A stretch of 64,000 bases of DNA from Candidatus Saccharimonadota bacterium (lineage in GTDB: Bacteria; Patescibacteriota; Saccharimonadia; Saccharimonadales; Saccharimonadaceae), in contig JAQGHF010000003.1 of the NCBI GenBank assembly GCA_028288995.1, positions 186,001-250,000 on the forward strand. Reading direction: 5' to 3'. Numbering within the stretch: position 1 is the stretch's first letter; every line of letters begins with the position of its first letter. This document shows positions 9,449-18,636 of the stretch, in pieces. Made by a program: the position numbers and the translations under genes. The notes beneath the pieces were generated by a model. The model was not told the origin of the DNA, did no database searches, and saw only the letters and a list, made by a program, of their open reading frames with translations.

Positions 9449-10546
9449 TTGAAAATCCTCTGGCTCACCTGGAAGGACCGCGGCAACCCTGCTGCCGGGG
9501 GCGCCGAGACTGTTTCCGGCGAAATCATGGATCGGCTTATTCGTGATGGGCATAAAGTAAAAATAATTACTGCCAGATACCCTGGCGCGACTGGCTACGA
9601 ATTATGCGATGGTGCAGAATATTATCGAATCGGTAACCGATATACTGTGTACCTCAAAGCACGACAGTTATTTAAATCGAAACTCAAAAACTGGGCAGAT
9701 GTCATTATTGACGAGATGAATACGCTTCCTTTCGGAGTTGCCTACTACACCTCAACTCGAACAATACTGTTGAACTACCAGCTAGCGAGAGAGGTTTGGT
9801 TTTATCAAATGCCTTTCCCTATCTCACTCGTAGGCTATCTTTTCGAACCTTTTATGCTTCGATCAATGGCAAAGAAATATCCTTTGGTTGCAACGGAATC
9901 ACTCAGTACAAAGAAGGATTTGAATAAATATAGTTTCAAAGACGTGCGCACATTTCGTGTCGGTATAGCCCTGAATCCGTTGGAAGAGCTTCCTATAAAA
10001 TTAAACCCCTCTACTGTCCTCTCGCTCGGTGCAATACGCCCAATGAAGCGGACACTTGATGCTGTAAAGAGTTTTGAAGTGGCAAAAAGTAAAATGCCCG
10101 CTCTACAAATGATCATTGCAGGAAGCGATGGCGGTAAGTACGCAACAGAAGTAAAAAAGTATATAGCTCAATCACCATATTCTGATTCTATAATAGTTAT
10201 GGGTCGAGTTACCCCCGAAAAAAGAATTGAGCTTATGAAAGATGCCGCAGTGATACTGGTAACTTCAATAAAAGAAGGCTGGGGACTTATTGTCACAGAA
10301 GCAGCAAGTCAAGGAACGCCAGCAATCGTTTATGATACGGACGGTCTGCGCGATAGTGTGAGACATAATATTACAGGTATCGTTTCAAAAAATAATGATT
10401 ATAAAGTCATGGGGAACGAAATTTTCAACCTTCTCAAAGACAACACTAAGTATAACCTTATGCGACTAAATGGCTGGCAGTGGAGCAAAGAGTTTACTTT
10501 TGAAAACTCTTATGGTGATTTTCTGAAAGTTATCAATAATAAGTAA
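9449..10546 (+). CDS. GT4 family glycosyltransferase (TTG start)
   Basis: A 365-residue GT-B enzyme. It begins KILWLTWKDRGNPAAGGAE, an acceptor-domain start with the Gly-rich GGAE loop, and carries EGWGLIVTEAASQGTPAIVY near residue 275 as the donor-binding E-x7-E motif. The start codon is TTG at 9449, directly abutting the previous TAG stop at 9446-9448, with GTGAGG about 10 nt upstream as ribosome site inside the preceding gene. Zero spacing means translation is probably coupled to the GtrB-like gene. Acceptor and donor are unknown. Confidence 0.9.
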   Translation: MKILWLTWKDRGNPAAGGAETVSGEIMDRLIRDGHKVKIITARYPGATGYELCDGAEYYRIGNRYTVYLKARQLFKSKLKNWADVIIDEMNTLPFGVAYYTSTRTILLNYQLAREVWFYQMPFPISLVGYLFEPFMLRSMAKKYPLVATESLSTKKDLNKYSFKDVRTFRVGIALNPLEELPIKLNPSTVLSLGAIRPMKRTLDAVKSFEVAKSKMPALQMIIAGSDGGKYATEVKKYIAQSPYSDSIIVMGRVTPEKRIELMKDAAVILVTSIKEGWGLIVTEAASQGTPAIVYDTDGLRDSVRHNITGIVSKNNDYKVMGNEIFNLLKDNTKYNLMRLNGWQWSKEFTFENSYGDFLKVINNK

Positions 10547-10626
10547 TCAACCTCTTATGAGACCTTGGCAAATGATACCATTTATGGTTAAATTGGAGCA
10601 GAGCCTTAAGGTATTGGAATATCCAT

Positions 10627-11178
10627 ATGCAAATAAGAGTAAAAAACAAAAAAACTAGGAAAAAATTACTTCTCACGACATTGATTGTCGTTATTATTCT
10701 CGTGTTGGGGTATGGTGTTTTTGCCTCTCAAGCGAAAATCTGGCCATTCCTTTCAGCCAATACAGTTAATCTGAGTCCTGCATCTGATACAGAAAAGTCT
10801 ACCGGTGAGCAAATTAAATCTGACTCAGTAAACAGCAGCCCTCAACCCAGTAAACAGTCGCCAAGCAATGATGCGAATCCCTCGACCACGACTACTTCTG
10901 TTCTATTCTCTTCTACAACTCAAGACACGACGACCTATCATGTTCGAGTATTGATTGAATCAGTGCTTAATACCGGAACGTGTTCATTAACACTCGTAAA
11001 ATCAGGTCAACAAACATACACAGCAACCGCCGACATACAACCGGGACCAAGTAGCTCGACCTGTAAGGGATTTGACATTCCATTAAGTAGTATCGCCACC
11101 GGAAACTGGAATGCAACAGTAACAGTCACGAGCAGTGGCACTTCAGGTGCGGCATCTCAGGAGATTTTAGTTAAATGA
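10627..11178 (+). CDS. Membrane-anchored exported protein with Ser/Thr-rich stalk
   Basis: A 183-residue protein. After a very basic N-terminus (KNKKTRKK) comes one hydrophobic helix (residues ~15-34), then a low-complexity stalk rich in Ser, Thr, Pro and Gln (~45-105), then a small beta-rich domain of about 75 residues with two Cys (in GTCSLTLV and STCKGFD) that could form a disulfide. I recognise no family. Its stop overlaps the start of the bulb-lectin protein by 4 bp, so the two are made together and may form one surface complex. Confidence 0.75.
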   Translation: MQIRVKNKKTRKKLLLTTLIVVIILVLGYGVFASQAKIWPFLSANTVNLSPASDTEKSTGEQIKSDSVNSSPQPSKQSPSNDANPSTTTTSVLFSSTTQDTTTYHVRVLIESVLNTGTCSLTLVKSGQQTYTATADIQPGPSSSTCKGFDIPLSSIATGNWNATVTVTSSGTSGAASQEILVK

Positions 11179-13130
11179 AAATGATAAAGTTCGCACTGCC
11201 TCTTTTCATTTTCTTTGCAGTCGCTATCGGTCTGTTACATGCGCAACCAGCATCTGCTGCAGGATTTGAAGCTGGGAGAATTATTGACGACGGAGTATTC
11301 ACCGATGCGTCATCAATGGGAGTAGGTGATATTCAACAATTCTTAAATAGCAAGGTTCCTATTTGTGACACAAACGGGACTCAGACATCCGAATACGGTG
11401 GAGGCACACGGGCACAATGGGGACAAACCAACTATGGGCAAAGTACTTTTACCTGTCTTAAGGATTATAGCGAGAATGGACGAAGTTCAGCACAAATCAT
11501 CTACGATACAGCCCAGCAATATGGCATAAATCCAAAAGTAATATTAGTGCTTCTCCAGAAAGAACAGAGCCTTGTTACAGACACTTGGCCACTCAACATC
11601 CAGTATCGTTCAGCGACGGGCTATGGTTGCCCTGATACATCTGTTTGTGACTCGCAATATTATGGTTTAACAAATCAGGTTACTTGGGCGGCAAAAATGT
11701 TTCGGGCTATCATTAACGATAGCCCTACTTGGTACACACCTTACGTCCTAGGCGATAACTACATTCAATACAGTCCAGACGCATCTTGTGGTGGTAGTAC
11801 TGTCACAATAGTAAACCGCGCAACTCAAGCTCTATACAATTACACCCCCTACCAGCCGAACGCAGCGGCAATTGCAGCGGGATGGGGATCGGCACCGTGT
11901 GGAGCATACGGGAACAGAAATTTCTACCTCTACTACACGAATTGGTTTGGTAGTACGACTGCTACCCCCTCCTATGGTTATAGCGTCGTTTCAAGGAACA
12001 TCTATTCAGACTCGACATACCAGACAAAGATATCTGATACACCTACCGTAGAACCTAATAGCAGCTTTTATGTAAAATTAGTTATTAAGAACACAGGCAA
12101 CCAGGTTTGGTATAAGAATAGTCTCAATCTTGGTGGTGATGGACCACAGAACCGTGCGTCAGCGTTTGCTTCAAACACCTGGTTTAATGCAGCACGTCCA
12201 GCAACTATTAACGAAGCTAGCGTTGGGGAAGGTGGAACAGCAACCTTTAACTTCAAGATGACCGCTCCGACATATTTAGATACTTATTCGGAGCAATTTG
12301 GCGTACTTATTGAAGGGAATAGATGGCTCAGCGGAATCCTTACGATCCCCGTGACCGTTGCATCATCAAGTCCATATTATTCAATCAAACCAGTCTCATT
12401 TGACGCATATAGTGATGCAGCCCTTAAAACAAAGCTAAACCCGTCGGGAGTATCTAAATATACTGGAGATAAGATTTATATAAAAGCCGTTCTAAAAAAT
12501 ACCGGAAATCAAACATACCCAATAAGTCTTACAAAAATAGCACCTACAAATCCGCTTAACCGATCGAGTATATACGCGGACAGTTCCTGGGCCAATTCAA
12601 GTAGAGTTGTGGGAGCGCAGGAAGGTAATATCGCACCAGGCGAAAACGGTACATATGTATTCTCAATGACCGCCCCCAGCACACCTCAAACTATATCTCA
12701 GGAACAATTTGGAGTGGTAATTGAAGGTCAGCAATGGCTCACCGACAATATCGGCACGGTCTCAATCCAAACCGTGCAGCGACCGCCATCTGAGCTAAAC
12801 GAGAACCAAACACTACAAATAGGCGACTCACTCCTGTCTTATGACGAACGGTACTGGCTTGTCTTTCAGGGTGACGGTAACTTAGTGCTCTACTCACCCA
12901 ATCGTGCCGTATGGTCTACTCAGACACAAGGAAAAGGTGGCGTAAGAGTTGTGATGCAGAATGACGGCAACTTGGTTATGTACCGAGCAGACTGGACGGC
13001 GATCTGGAACAACAACTCGGCAGGAAAAGGTACTGGCTCAAGATTGATTCCACAGACAGATGGTAACCTGGTTACGTATACCTCAGCCATGAAGCCTACA
13101 TGGTGGTCAGGAACTAACGGTCAACAGTAG
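11175..13130 (+). CDS. Secreted lysozyme-like/Ig-like/bulb-lectin surface protein
   Basis: A 651-residue exported protein. A signal peptide (~1-28, ending near ASA) precedes an alpha-helical domain (~30-255) with IIYDTAQQYGINPKVILVLLQKEQSLV, which resembles a lysozyme/SLT-type helical pair with a possible catalytic Glu; activity is not proven. Two beta-sandwich repeats of about 120 residues (~268-395 and ~400-535) share the pattern KNTGNQ...W and EQFGVxIEGxxWL, like NBR1-type Ig domains. The C-terminus (~545-651) has three blocks, QGDGNLVLY, QNDGNLVMY and QTDGNLVTY, the mannose-binding QxDxNxVxY motif of bulb-type (GNA) lectins. It may bind or cut host or own surface glycan. Start ATG overlaps the preceding stop. 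Confidence 0.85.
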   Translation: MKMIKFALPLFIFFAVAIGLLHAQPASAAGFEAGRIIDDGVFTDASSMGVGDIQQFLNSKVPICDTNGTQTSEYGGGTRAQWGQTNYGQSTFTCLKDYSENGRSSAQIIYDTAQQYGINPKVILVLLQKEQSLVTDTWPLNIQYRSATGYGCPDTSVCDSQYYGLTNQVTWAAKMFRAIINDSPTWYTPYVLGDNYIQYSPDASCGGSTVTIVNRATQALYNYTPYQPNAAAIAAGWGSAPCGAYGNRNFYLYYTNWFGSTTATPSYGYSVVSRNIYSDSTYQTKISDTPTVEPNSSFYVKLVIKNTGNQVWYKNSLNLGGDGPQNRASAFASNTWFNAARPATINEASVGEGGTATFNFKMTAPTYLDTYSEQFGVLIEGNRWLSGILTIPVTVASSSPYYSIKPVSFDAYSDAALKTKLNPSGVSKYTGDKIYIKAVLKNTGNQTYPISLTKIAPTNPLNRSSIYADSSWANSSRVVGAQEGNIAPGENGTYVFSMTAPSTPQTISQEQFGVVIEGQQWLTDNIGTVSIQTVQRPPSELNENQTLQIGDSLLSYDERYWLVFQGDGNLVLYSPNRAVWSTQTQGKGGVRVVMQNDGNLVMYRADWTAIWNNNSAGKGTGSRLIPQTDGNLVTYTSAMKPTWWSGTNGQQ

Positions 13131-13170
13131 TTCTTAACCCTCCAAACTGATATAATAACCTTCAGTTGTT

Positions 13171-14328
13171 ATGAAAAAAGTTTATATTGAGGGCTTAGCG
13201 CTCGTTGAAACACATTTTAGCGGTATCGGCCAATACGTACTTGGCATACTAAAAGGACTCGATGATCTAATAGGTCTCGAGCAGTCAAGTAATCAAAAAA
13301 CTCCTATTATTAAGGTCATTATTCCTTACGACAAGGTAAAGAAGTTTAAATCATTTGGATTCAGACACATTGGCTACAAAACGATGCCACTATCACTTCG
13401 GTACTTCGCAGGTCTCGATCATAGAGGTAAATTATTCCCTATCGACTTATGGTGCGGGCGAGGCTTTTACGTCTTCACTCGTTTCGCCGCTATGCCCCTA
13501 GCATTCAGCAAATACACGGCAGTTATCTACGATATATCATTTGAACTTTTCAGTCAGTTCTCTGACGAATCAAATGCTAAGTTTCTTTCTCCTCGGACCA
13601 AATCGACAGTTGCATCCACGAATACTATTTTCACTATCTCACAGAATGCAAAAAAAGAAATTATCAACTTCTATAAAGTTGACCCGTCTTCGGTCATCGT
13701 TGCCACACCAGCATCGGATCAAAAATACCTATACCGTCGAAGTGAAGAAGAGATCGAAAGAGTAAAACAAAAATACGGCATCAAGGGTCGCTACATTCTT
13801 TCTCTTTCAAACCTCGAGCCCCGAAAGAACCTCGATGGACTTGTCGACGCGTACTGTGCACTTCCGGATTCAGTTACTAATGAGGTTAGCCTGCTACTTG
13901 TTGGCGTTAATGGCTGGAAAACTGAGGCACTTTTCCAAAAGATCATCGGTAAAGTTGATGAGGGGAAACGCATCATACGTCCTTCGGAATATATTGATGA
14001 CATAGACAAGCCCGCGATACTCTCAGGTGCTGAAATGCTTGTATACCCAAGCCACTACGAGGGGTTTGGTATGCCCCCACTTGAGGCTCTCGCTTGTGGC
14101 ACACCGGTTGTTACTGCAAACAATTCCTCATTACCAGAAGTAGTTGATGAAAATACGATCCAGGTAGACAGTAGGGATACAAAAGCCATAACTGCTGCCA
14201 TAATCGAGACAATGAACGACAAGACTCGACGCGAAATAGCTATTAAGTCGGGACCTGCACAAGCAGAGAAATTTAGCTGGTTAGAGTCGGCTAAAAAGTA
14301 TTATAACGTTATTATGGAGAATGTTTGA
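13171..14328 (+). CDS. GT4 family glycosyltransferase
   Basis: A 385-residue GT-B enzyme. The N-terminal half has FSGIGQYVLGIL, the glycine loop typical of mannosyl- and rhamnosyltransferases of this family. The donor half begins SLSNLEPRKNLDGLV (residue ~213) and holds HYEGFGMPPLEALACGTPVV (~295), with both acidic residues of the E-x7-E motif. A TATAAT at 13151-13156 lies 14 nt before the ATG, so the leader would be only about 7 nt. The stop codon shares one base with the next gene's ATG (TGATG), giving a coupled pair of related transferases. Confidence 0.9.
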   Translation: MKKVYIEGLALVETHFSGIGQYVLGILKGLDDLIGLEQSSNQKTPIIKVIIPYDKVKKFKSFGFRHIGYKTMPLSLRYFAGLDHRGKLFPIDLWCGRGFYVFTRFAAMPLAFSKYTAVIYDISFELFSQFSDESNAKFLSPRTKSTVASTNTIFTISQNAKKEIINFYKVDPSSVIVATPASDQKYLYRRSEEEIERVKQKYGIKGRYILSLSNLEPRKNLDGLVDAYCALPDSVTNEVSLLLVGVNGWKTEALFQKIIGKVDEGKRIIRPSEYIDDIDKPAILSGAEMLVYPSHYEGFGMPPLEALACGTPVVTANNSSLPEVVDENTIQVDSRDTKAITAAIIETMNDKTRREIAIKSGPAQAEKFSWLESAKKYYNVIMENV

Positions 14329-15617
14329 TGAATATAGGTATAGACCTGACACCACTACAGACACACCATAAATTCCGTGGTATTGGTGCAGTTATCATAA
14401 ACTTCATTAATAATCTTAGCGATGAAGACAAATCGACAAATCACTTCGTATTGTTTCTTTTCGAAAGATATGAAGACGAGGCTTTGAATCTTCTAAACTT
14501 TTCAGGAGTCTCCCACGAAATACGTTACACCAGGGAGCCAAAATACATCATGCTACCCGGCAGGCTAAGACTTCTGAGTAAGGTATTCTATAAATTAAGA
14601 GGATTATTTGAGTATGCGTTTGGTGATCCTCGGATTAAAGGCTCTCAGCTTAAGGGGGTCAACCGCTATATTCAGTTCGATCAAAACCAAAAACTTCCTC
14701 GTGGAGCAAAGAGGATCGCAGTCCTTTTCTTACACGACCTCATCCCGTACATACTCGAGAGCGACTATCTCAAGAAGTATTCGACCGCGCGCGCCGGTGG
14801 CGCTTCAAGAAAGTCAGCGCTCAAGTCAGCCGTTAAACGATACCAGTATTTTTATAAAGTTAAGATTAACACTATGCGTGCAAGGCATATGATCGCAAAC
14901 TCCGAATACACAAAAAAGGATTTTATCAAATATACACATGCTTCTGCGAAGAGAGTCTTTGTAGCCTATCTGGGCGTTACAGTATCTGAAGATAAGATAA
15001 CCTCAAACCCGGGTTTTACGGACCACCAGACAACACTTTGGGGCACAGTAAAGCGCCCGTTAGACCTCACTAGAAAACCTTTCATCCTTTATATAGGCGG
15101 GACAGACAGCCGACGAAGGATGGTTGACCTCATTGCTGCGTTTTATAATTTGCGAGCTCGCGGTGAAGAAATTTCACTTGTCATGGCGGGTGATGAGATG
15201 GCTGGCATCGCCTCAATTAAAAATCCCGAGCTGCAAAGCTACCTGAAGAATAATCCATCGTATTTAGATGACATGCACCAGCTTGGATTTGTAGACGAGA
15301 CACAGAAGAGATGGTTATATGAACACAGCCTAGCCTTTGTATTTCCGAGCTCTTACGAGGGCTTTGGACTACCAATCATAGAGGCTATGGCTTATGGATC
15401 TCCTGTTATAACGTATAAGAATACGGCCATCGAAGAAATCGCGAAAGATAAAGTACTTTATGCAAGAGATTTCCTCGGGATCTCACACGAAGTCGAGAGG
15501 CTCTTTAGTGATAGGAAACTGGCCAACGAGTTGTCGCGCGAAGGAATCCCTTATGCACGCAAGTTCACCTGGGACCAAACCGTTAAAGACGTATTTAAAG
15601 TCTTACATAAAAAATAG
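14328..15617 (+). CDS. GT4 family glycosyltransferase
   Basis: A 429-residue GT-B enzyme. It starts with NIGIDLTPLQTHHKFRGIGAV, has FILYIGGTDSRRRMVDLI at the start of the donor domain (~250) and YEGFGLPIIEAMAYGSPVI (~345) as the E-x7-E motif. The ATG at 14328 is preferred to the TTG one codon earlier because it overlaps the previous TGA in a TGATG coupling and has GGAGA upstream at 14316-14320. Length is slightly above family average because of an insert around residues 90-130. The last codons and the stop lie in the left arm of a bidirectional terminator. Confidence 0.9.
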   Translation: MNIGIDLTPLQTHHKFRGIGAVIINFINNLSDEDKSTNHFVLFLFERYEDEALNLLNFSGVSHEIRYTREPKYIMLPGRLRLLSKVFYKLRGLFEYAFGDPRIKGSQLKGVNRYIQFDQNQKLPRGAKRIAVLFLHDLIPYILESDYLKKYSTARAGGASRKSALKSAVKRYQYFYKVKINTMRARHMIANSEYTKKDFIKYTHASAKRVFVAYLGVTVSEDKITSNPGFTDHQTTLWGTVKRPLDLTRKPFILYIGGTDSRRRMVDLIAAFYNLRARGEEISLVMAGDEMAGIASIKNPELQSYLKNNPSYLDDMHQLGFVDETQKRWLYEHSLAFVFPSSYEGFGLPIIEAMAYGSPVITYKNTAIEEIAKDKVLYARDFLGISHEVERLFSDRKLANELSREGIPYARKFTWDQTVKDVFKVLHKK

Positions 15618-15641
15618 CTAAGTTAATTACTTAGCTATTTT
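15611..15641. terminator. Bidirectional terminator embedded in two converging coding ends
   Basis: A 13-bp perfect inverted repeat, AAAATAGCTAAGT (15611-15623) and ACTTAGCTATTTT (15629-15641), with a 5-nt loop. A-runs and T-runs flank it on both sides, so it can end transcription in either direction. It contains the stop of the GT4 gene (15615-15617) and the last codons and stop of the convergent wzt gene (from 15627). Confidence 0.85.
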
Positions 15642-16802
15642 TATTGAGAAGCCAGGGTCGGCTGGATATGGAAGCGATCTTTCTTTTTTTACCTTGAACA
15701 TAGATGCTTCGTCCCACCAGTCATATACATGTGAGTTTACATCAATAATAGAAGGGTCCAAGAAATATTCTCCATCCGAAAGTATGTTAGGGAAAGTCCA
15801 AGTAACTAGTCTGGTTACTCCCACATCCCACGTACCGGACTTGATGCCCTCGATTCGACTATTCGTACCCAACACCTCAGAACCGGAAGCCGAACGAACC
15901 CTTATTCCAATAATTGGATCCTCAACAACTTCGTTTGCCCTAATTGTTTGTTCAATTGTAATGAGTTTATCTGTAGTAGAAAGTTTCACAGATTTCGTTT
16001 GTATCTTTGTATCGCCCCAACGTTTACCTTGATGTGTGGCAATAGCGAGCTCTTCTTCGTTCAAAAAGAGTTGTGTATATGCCCGTGCAACCTCTTGTGT
16101 ATCACCAGAAGTCTTCACTTTCCCGTCATCAATAAGAACAACCCGGTCACAATACTCCCTGATCGCACCCATGTCGTGACTCACAAAAATGACCGTCTTC
16201 TTTTCTTTCTTTAACTTCTTAAAGTAGTTAAAACATTTCCTTTGGAAATCAGCATCGCCAACAGCAAGCACCTCATCGATTAAAAGAACGTCAGATTCTG
16301 CAAGGATTGTTGCGACCGAAAAAGCTAGTCGAACCTGCATACCTGATGAATAGTTTTTAAGCTTTTGATCCATGAAGCGTTCGAGTTCGGCAAAATCAAC
16401 AATCGCATCATACTTTGCTTTTATTTCATTATTAGAAAAGCCCATCAACGCACCGTTCAGGAATACGTTTTCGCGACCCGTTAACTCTGGGTTAAACCCG
16501 ACACCAAGTTCGATAAAAGGCACTAGTCGTCCATTTACGTGCACGCTACCCTCAGTCGGTTGATAGATACCCGCAATCAGCTTAAGAAGTGTGCTCTTTC
16601 CACTTCCGTTGCGCCCCACAATACCAAAAAACTCTCCCTTTTTGATCTCAAAGGAAATGTCCTCTAGCGCATGCTGAGTCTCGGCATTACCCCTCTTCTT
16701 AAAAGGGTGCGCAAATATACTTTTTACAGAATCTACCTTCTCATGTGGCAAACGAAAGTTCTTGTAAACATTCTTTACTGATACTGCTATCTCGTCATTC
16801 AT
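15627..16802 (-). CDS. wzt: Polysaccharide/teichoic acid ABC exporter ATPase with Wzt-type C-terminal domain
   Basis: A 391-residue protein. The ABC domain has Walker A GRNGSGKST (residues ~62-70), signature YSSGMQ, Walker B VLLIDEVLAVGD and the switch His in FVSHD. It is followed by a ~150-residue beta-rich C-terminal domain (from ~245), as in Wzt, where this domain recognises the finished glycan end. Shorter TagH-like ATPases lack it. With the permease directly upstream it forms the exporter that pulls undecaprenyl-linked polymer across the membrane. The permease stop lies 3 nt before this start, so they are one operon. Confidence 0.9.
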   Translation of the reverse strand: MNDEIAVSVKNVYKNFRLPHEKVDSVKSIFAHPFKKRGNAETQHALEDISFEIKKGEFFGIVGRNGSGKSTLLKLIAGIYQPTEGSVHVNGRLVPFIELGVGFNPELTGRENVFLNGALMGFSNNEIKAKYDAIVDFAELERFMDQKLKNYSSGMQVRLAFSVATILAESDVLLIDEVLAVGDADFQRKCFNYFKKLKKEKKTVIFVSHDMGAIREYCDRVVLIDDGKVKTSGDTQEVARAYTQLFLNEEELAIATHQGKRWGDTKIQTKSVKLSTTDKLITIEQTIRANEVVEDPIIGIRVRSASGSEVLGTNSRIEGIKSGTWDVGVTRLVTWTFPNILSDGEYFLDPSIIDVNSHVYDWWDEASMFKVKKERSLPYPADPGFSIKIAK

Positions 16803-16805
16803 AAT

Positions 16806-17639
16806 CTATATATCCTCCGCGAATCCGGCAGACTTTTTTCTGAAATACGTTATTGATACTACTGCTAATAAAACAACGACCGCAATAGGCACAAGATGTA
16901 TATATGGATTGCCAAATATTGAGGTTATGGTTGGTGTGCCAACGGGAACTATCGACGCACGAACATCCTGCATTATCTGAGCAGCCGGATTAAGGATCAT
17001 TAGTTTAGCGGCAGTTGGCGATGCTTTAATCACCAGTGCTATCGGATAAAGGATCGGCGTTGCATAGAATCCCGCTTGTAAGAGAAGCTCCCAAATATAG
17101 GTGACGTCCCTGAACTTCACATAGAGTGCGCTTAGTAGGAATGCTATTGAAAGTCCTAGAATAAATAATTCAACAATCAGCGGAATAATCCAAAAAATGC
17201 TCCATGACAAATCAACACCATTAAGAACGAGGAAGAAACCAACAACCACTAAATTGATTGCGAGATTAATGAGTGCTGAGAATGAGCCCGCAACAACTAT
17301 AACGTACCGTGGAAAAGATAGCTTCCTCATAAGATCGCCCTTACTAACAATGGCAGACAAACCGTTTGAAGTAACTTCTGTAAAGTAGTTCCATAGGACT
17401 ACACCGACTAATAGCAGTACCGCAGAATGGGGGGAATCAGCACCAAACTTTAAGAAATGTATGAACACAACGTAAAGAACAGCGAAGAGAGCAAGAGGCT
17501 TTAAGAGACTCCATACATAGCCAAGGACTGAGCCCTTATATCTAAGTTTGAAATCTGTTATTACAAGTTGTCTTAGGAGGATAATTGAGTAGCGATATCT
17601 ACTCATTGCTTTTGTAATGAAATTCACAATACTATCCAT
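16806..17639 (-). CDS. wzm: Polysaccharide ABC exporter permease (Wzm/TagG-like, ABC-2 type)
   Basis: About 277 residues with six hydrophobic helices. The N-terminus carries SIILLRQLVITDFKLRYKGSVLGYVWSLLKPL, an amphipathic entry plus the conserved RYKxSxLGxxWxLLxPL motif of Wzm/TagG permeases. I chose the ATG at 17637-17639; starting 19 codons earlier would add a hydrophobic run unlike the family and would run into the divergent rmd promoter. It pairs with the ATPase 3 nt downstream. Only 46 bp separate it from the divergent rmd gene, so the two transcription units share a control region. Confidence 0.85.
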   Translation of the reverse strand: MDSIVNFITKAMSRYRYSIILLRQLVITDFKLRYKGSVLGYVWSLLKPLALFAVLYVVFIHFLKFGADSPHSAVLLLVGVVLWNYFTEVTSNGLSAIVSKGDLMRKLSFPRYVIVVAGSFSALINLAINLVVVGFFLVLNGVDLSWSIFWIIPLIVELFILGLSIAFLLSALYVKFRDVTYIWELLLQAGFYATPILYPIALVIKASPTAAKLMILNPAAQIMQDVRASIVPVGTPTITSIFGNPYIHLVPIAVVVLLAVVSITYFRKKSAGFAEDI

Positions 17640-17669
17640 TATAGAGATCAGACTAGAGGTAAGCAATGA

Positions 17670-17675
17670 TATACT
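17670..17675 (+). promoter_or_regulatory. -10 box TATACT, near-leaderless promoter of rmd
   Basis: TATACT ends 10 nt before the ATG at 17686. A longer reading with an earlier ATG at 17617 would place this promoter inside the gene, so it supports the later start. Confidence 0.5.
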
Positions 17676-17685
17676 TGTAATAAGT

Positions 17686-18636
17686 ATGAGCAACACTGAG
17701 CATGAAATTGTAATTACCGGTATTAATGGTTTTGTTGGCGAGCATCTCGCAAGACAATTGAAGAATACCGGTCATACAGTACATGGTGTTGGACGCGAAC
17801 AAAAACCGAAAGAAACAGTTGCTCACCTCTTAGATAAATACACACAGTGCGATCTCATGGATCGTAAAGCCACTCGGTCCCTTTCGGTTCACAATACCTC
17901 TGCAATAATCCACCTCGCAGGATTAGCATCTGTCGCGGATTCATTTAAATTTCCTGATCGGTACAAAAAAGATAACAGTACAATGACAGACAACTTACTA
18001 TCATCAGCCAAAGAACAAGGGTTTACGGGAAGGACGGTCGTAATCAGCACTGGAGCTATTTACGACCCTAATCAGTCAATGCCTCTAAAAGAAGATGCCC
18101 TAAAAACCCAGGGGTCGCCTTACAGTGCAGGCAAGATTGCCGCAGAAGAGACCGCAAAGACCTACAAAGGAAAGGGGCTAGATATAGTAATAGCTCGTCC
18201 GTTTAATCACATCGGACCAGGTCAGGCGTCTGGTTTTCTTGTCTCAGATCTGTATGACCAAATACTTGGAACTAAAGACAGCCGTAACTCGGTTATCTCG
18301 GTAGGAAACATCAACACTCGTAGGGATTTCACTGATGTAAGGGATATCGTGAAGGCGTATGGTTTATTAGCAGATGCACCATCACTCCAATACGACACCT
18401 ATAATATATCTTCCGGAAATAGCTACTCTGGAAAAGATATATTAGACCAACTCAGTAAAGAAATGCGAATTGCTGTTACGGCAGAGATTGATCCCGCAAG
18501 AGTACGTCCAACGGATGCACCAGAAATCGTAGGTGATTCGACAAGAATTCGCGAAGAACTTCACTGGTCACCTTCTATATCACTCGAGCAAACGATCTCA
18601 GACTTTGTAACCTGGAAAAGGGACTCAGTTTCTTAA
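17686..18636 (+). CDS. rmd: GDP-4-keto-6-deoxy-D-mannose reductase (extended SDR)
   Basis: A 316-residue short-chain dehydrogenase. It has the NAD(P) loop TGINGFVG (residues ~10-17), the catalytic Ser/Tyr/Lys as VISTGAIY and YSAGK (YxxxK near residue 145), and the substrate-side blocks ARPFNHIGPGQ, RRDFTDVRDIV and RVRPTDAPEIVGD. These blocks are characteristic of Rmd, which reduces GDP-4-keto-6-deoxy-D-mannose to GDP-D-rhamnose. Its substrate is the product of gmd, 0.5 kb away on the other strand. The ATG at 17686 is chosen because the leaderless -10 and the family N-terminus agree; an earlier in-frame ATG at 17617 adds 23 residues. The 3' end overlaps the Nudix gene by 12 bp. Confidence 0.88.
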   Translation: MSNTEHEIVITGINGFVGEHLARQLKNTGHTVHGVGREQKPKETVAHLLDKYTQCDLMDRKATRSLSVHNTSAIIHLAGLASVADSFKFPDRYKKDNSTMTDNLLSSAKEQGFTGRTVVISTGAIYDPNQSMPLKEDALKTQGSPYSAGKIAAEETAKTYKGKGLDIVIARPFNHIGPGQASGFLVSDLYDQILGTKDSRNSVISVGNINTRRDFTDVRDIVKAYGLLADAPSLQYDTYNISSGNSYSGKDILDQLSKEMRIAVTAEIDPARVRPTDAPEIVGDSTRIREELHWSPSISLEQTISDFVTWKRDSVS

